Assembly (NCBI RefSeq): GCF_002435945.1 | Contig: NZ_DIXC01000072.1 | Coordinates: forward strand, 1 to 6,805 | DNA from: Mesotoga sp. UBA6090 | Lineage (GTDB): Bacteria; Thermotogota; Thermotogae; Petrotogales; Kosmotogaceae | Direction of reading: 5' to 3' | Length of the DNA: 6,805 bases | Shown: one piece after another, positions 6,281 through 6,805 of the stretch | Position numbering within the stretch: the first letter of the stretch is position 1 | Layout: each line of letters starts with the position of its first letter | Program-made: the position numbers and the translations under genes | Notes under the pieces: generated by a model | Seen by the model: only the letters and a program-made list of their open reading frames with translations | Database searches by the model: none | What the model was told of the DNA's origin: nothing

Positions 6281-6700
6281 TTCGGTAATATCCATGGCGA
6301 TTGCACCGACCATCGGTTTATCTTCTTCTGAAACAATTGGAAACTTCTGAACATAGAGGATCCTTTCCTTGCCATCGGTATCGAGTACCCTCTCTTCCCT
6401 CACGATGTTCTCCCCGTTCTGAGTCCTTCTATCATCTTCAAGTATCAGCTTGCCGAGTTCTCCGGGATAGTTGGCTTCGGGATCCTTTCCTTTCCAGTCT
6501 TCTCTGAAACCAAAGACTCTGGCTGCGAAGTCATTGAAGTATGAAGTTTTCAGGTCACTATCAGAAATGAATACGGCACCGGGCAGTTTATCCATAAATA
6601 AAGAGAACCTCTTCTCGAGGAGTCGTTCACTCTTCTCGAGTTTGATTTTTTGGATTGCATACGAGATAGGCTCTTCCTCAGTGTATAGGAAAAGAGACAA
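6278..6700 (-). CDS. PAS domain protein fragment (5' part of the split sensor gene)
   Basis: The minus-strand frame encodes 140 aa ending at the TGA described at 6278. A short coiled-coil-like helix (KIKLEKSERLLEKRFS) leads into a full PAS domain: LPGAVFISDSD, YFNDFAARVFGF, then a PAC end with KERILYVQKFP and MVGAIAMDITE. The only usable start is a TTG at 6700-6698, with no ribosome site upstream and no in-frame ATG before the PAS domain. The frame is open further upstream to a TAA at 6770-6772. Residues there (VILPI, then ISGLLNSTH, then EEEPISYAIQKIKLEK) look like the last strands and helix of a GAF domain. The TTG start is therefore probably artificial, and this is the middle of a decayed or split GAF-PAS-PAS-HD-GYP gene. 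If translated it would be a stand-alone PAS polypeptide without an output domain. Confidence 0.55.
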   Translation of the reverse strand: MSLFLYTEEEPISYAIQKIKLEKSERLLEKRFSLFMDKLPGAVFISDSDLKTSYFNDFAARVFGFREDWKGKDPEANYPGELGKLILEDDRRTQNGENIVREERVLDTDGKERILYVQKFPIVSEEDKPMVGAIAMDITE

Positions 6701-6805
6701 AGAATGCGTAGAATTGAGTAAGCCACTTATTTTATTATCGAAAGCGGATGAGGGAATTGGAAGAATTACTTAGGTCACTAGACCGGGATCTTGTGTTGAT
6801 TGAGT

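Larger units (their letters stand above)
5303..6805 (-). pseudogene. Composite: GAF(partial)-PAS-PAS-HD-GYP sensor phosphodiesterase broken by in-frame stops
   Basis: Taken together the two minus-strand frames make one coherent multidomain cyclic-di-GMP signalling protein: GAF remnant, PAS, PAS, HD-GYP. One TGA (6278-6280) and possibly one TAA (6770-6772) are the only interruptions, both in the same frame. Upstream of the TAA the frame remains open to the window edge (residues TQSTQDPGLVT), so the ancestral gene may extend beyond 6805. Absence of a credible start codon or ribosome site supports decay. Against it, the HD-GYP catalytic residues show no damage, so the loss is recent, the C-terminal part is still used, or a base is misread. 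Confidence 0.6.

Noticed and set aside
6260..6290. Frameshift between the two PAS-containing frames
   Set aside because: The two frames are in the same register; only the TGA codon separates them.
1..6805. CRISPR array, tRNA, rRNA or phage genes
   Set aside because: No regularly spaced repeats, cloverleaf-like segments, rRNA motifs or phage proteins were seen.

Overview
The window looks like a chromosomal segment from a member of the Thermotogota, most plausibly a mesophilic, mid-GC genus such as Mesotoga. This rests on protein style only: a short Thermotoga-like signal peptide with a Lys-Arg start and Ala-rich end, strong AGGAGG ribosome sites, tightly packed genes, and a PAS/GAF/HD-GYP sensor with nearby transposase sequence. 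No rRNA or tRNA is present to confirm it.

Layout. Positions 1-299 hold the 3' end of an insertion-sequence transposase (IS4 superfamily, probably IS1634-like), followed by a small hairpin and a T-rich tract. Positions 300-502 carry no gene. They hold the IS flank and a likely extended -10 promoter just upstream of a four-gene plus-strand operon at 503-5255. The operon encodes a secreted substrate-binding protein, a fused two-half membrane permease, an ABC ATPase and a zinc-phospholipase-C-fold protein. A strong GNRA-loop stem between the first two genes probably sets the binding protein's expression above that of the permease. The last three genes are nearly contiguous. The fourth starts one base after the ATPase stop, which suggests translational coupling.

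By family the transporter would be called a ferric-iron (FbpABC/AfuABC) importer. However, the binding protein lacks the Tyr-Tyr pair that holds Fe3+ in classical FbpA and resembles relatives that bind phosphorylated ligands. With a metallo-phosphoesterase-fold protein in the same operon, a plausible hypothesis is import and processing of a phosphorylated organic compound rather than iron. That is inference.

Positions 5303-6805 (minus strand, convergent with the operon) encode a broken GAF(partial)-PAS-PAS-HD-GYP cyclic-di-GMP phosphodiesterase-type sensor. An in-frame TGA at 6278-6280 falls exactly where the conserved 'ITER-K' PAS-end motif should have its Arg. A second in-frame stop (TAA at 6770-6772) lies inside what looks like a GAF remnant. 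No frameshift is needed, so this is nonsense decay, stop readthrough, a split gene with reinitiation, or a sequencing error. The catalytic HD-GYP part itself looks intact.
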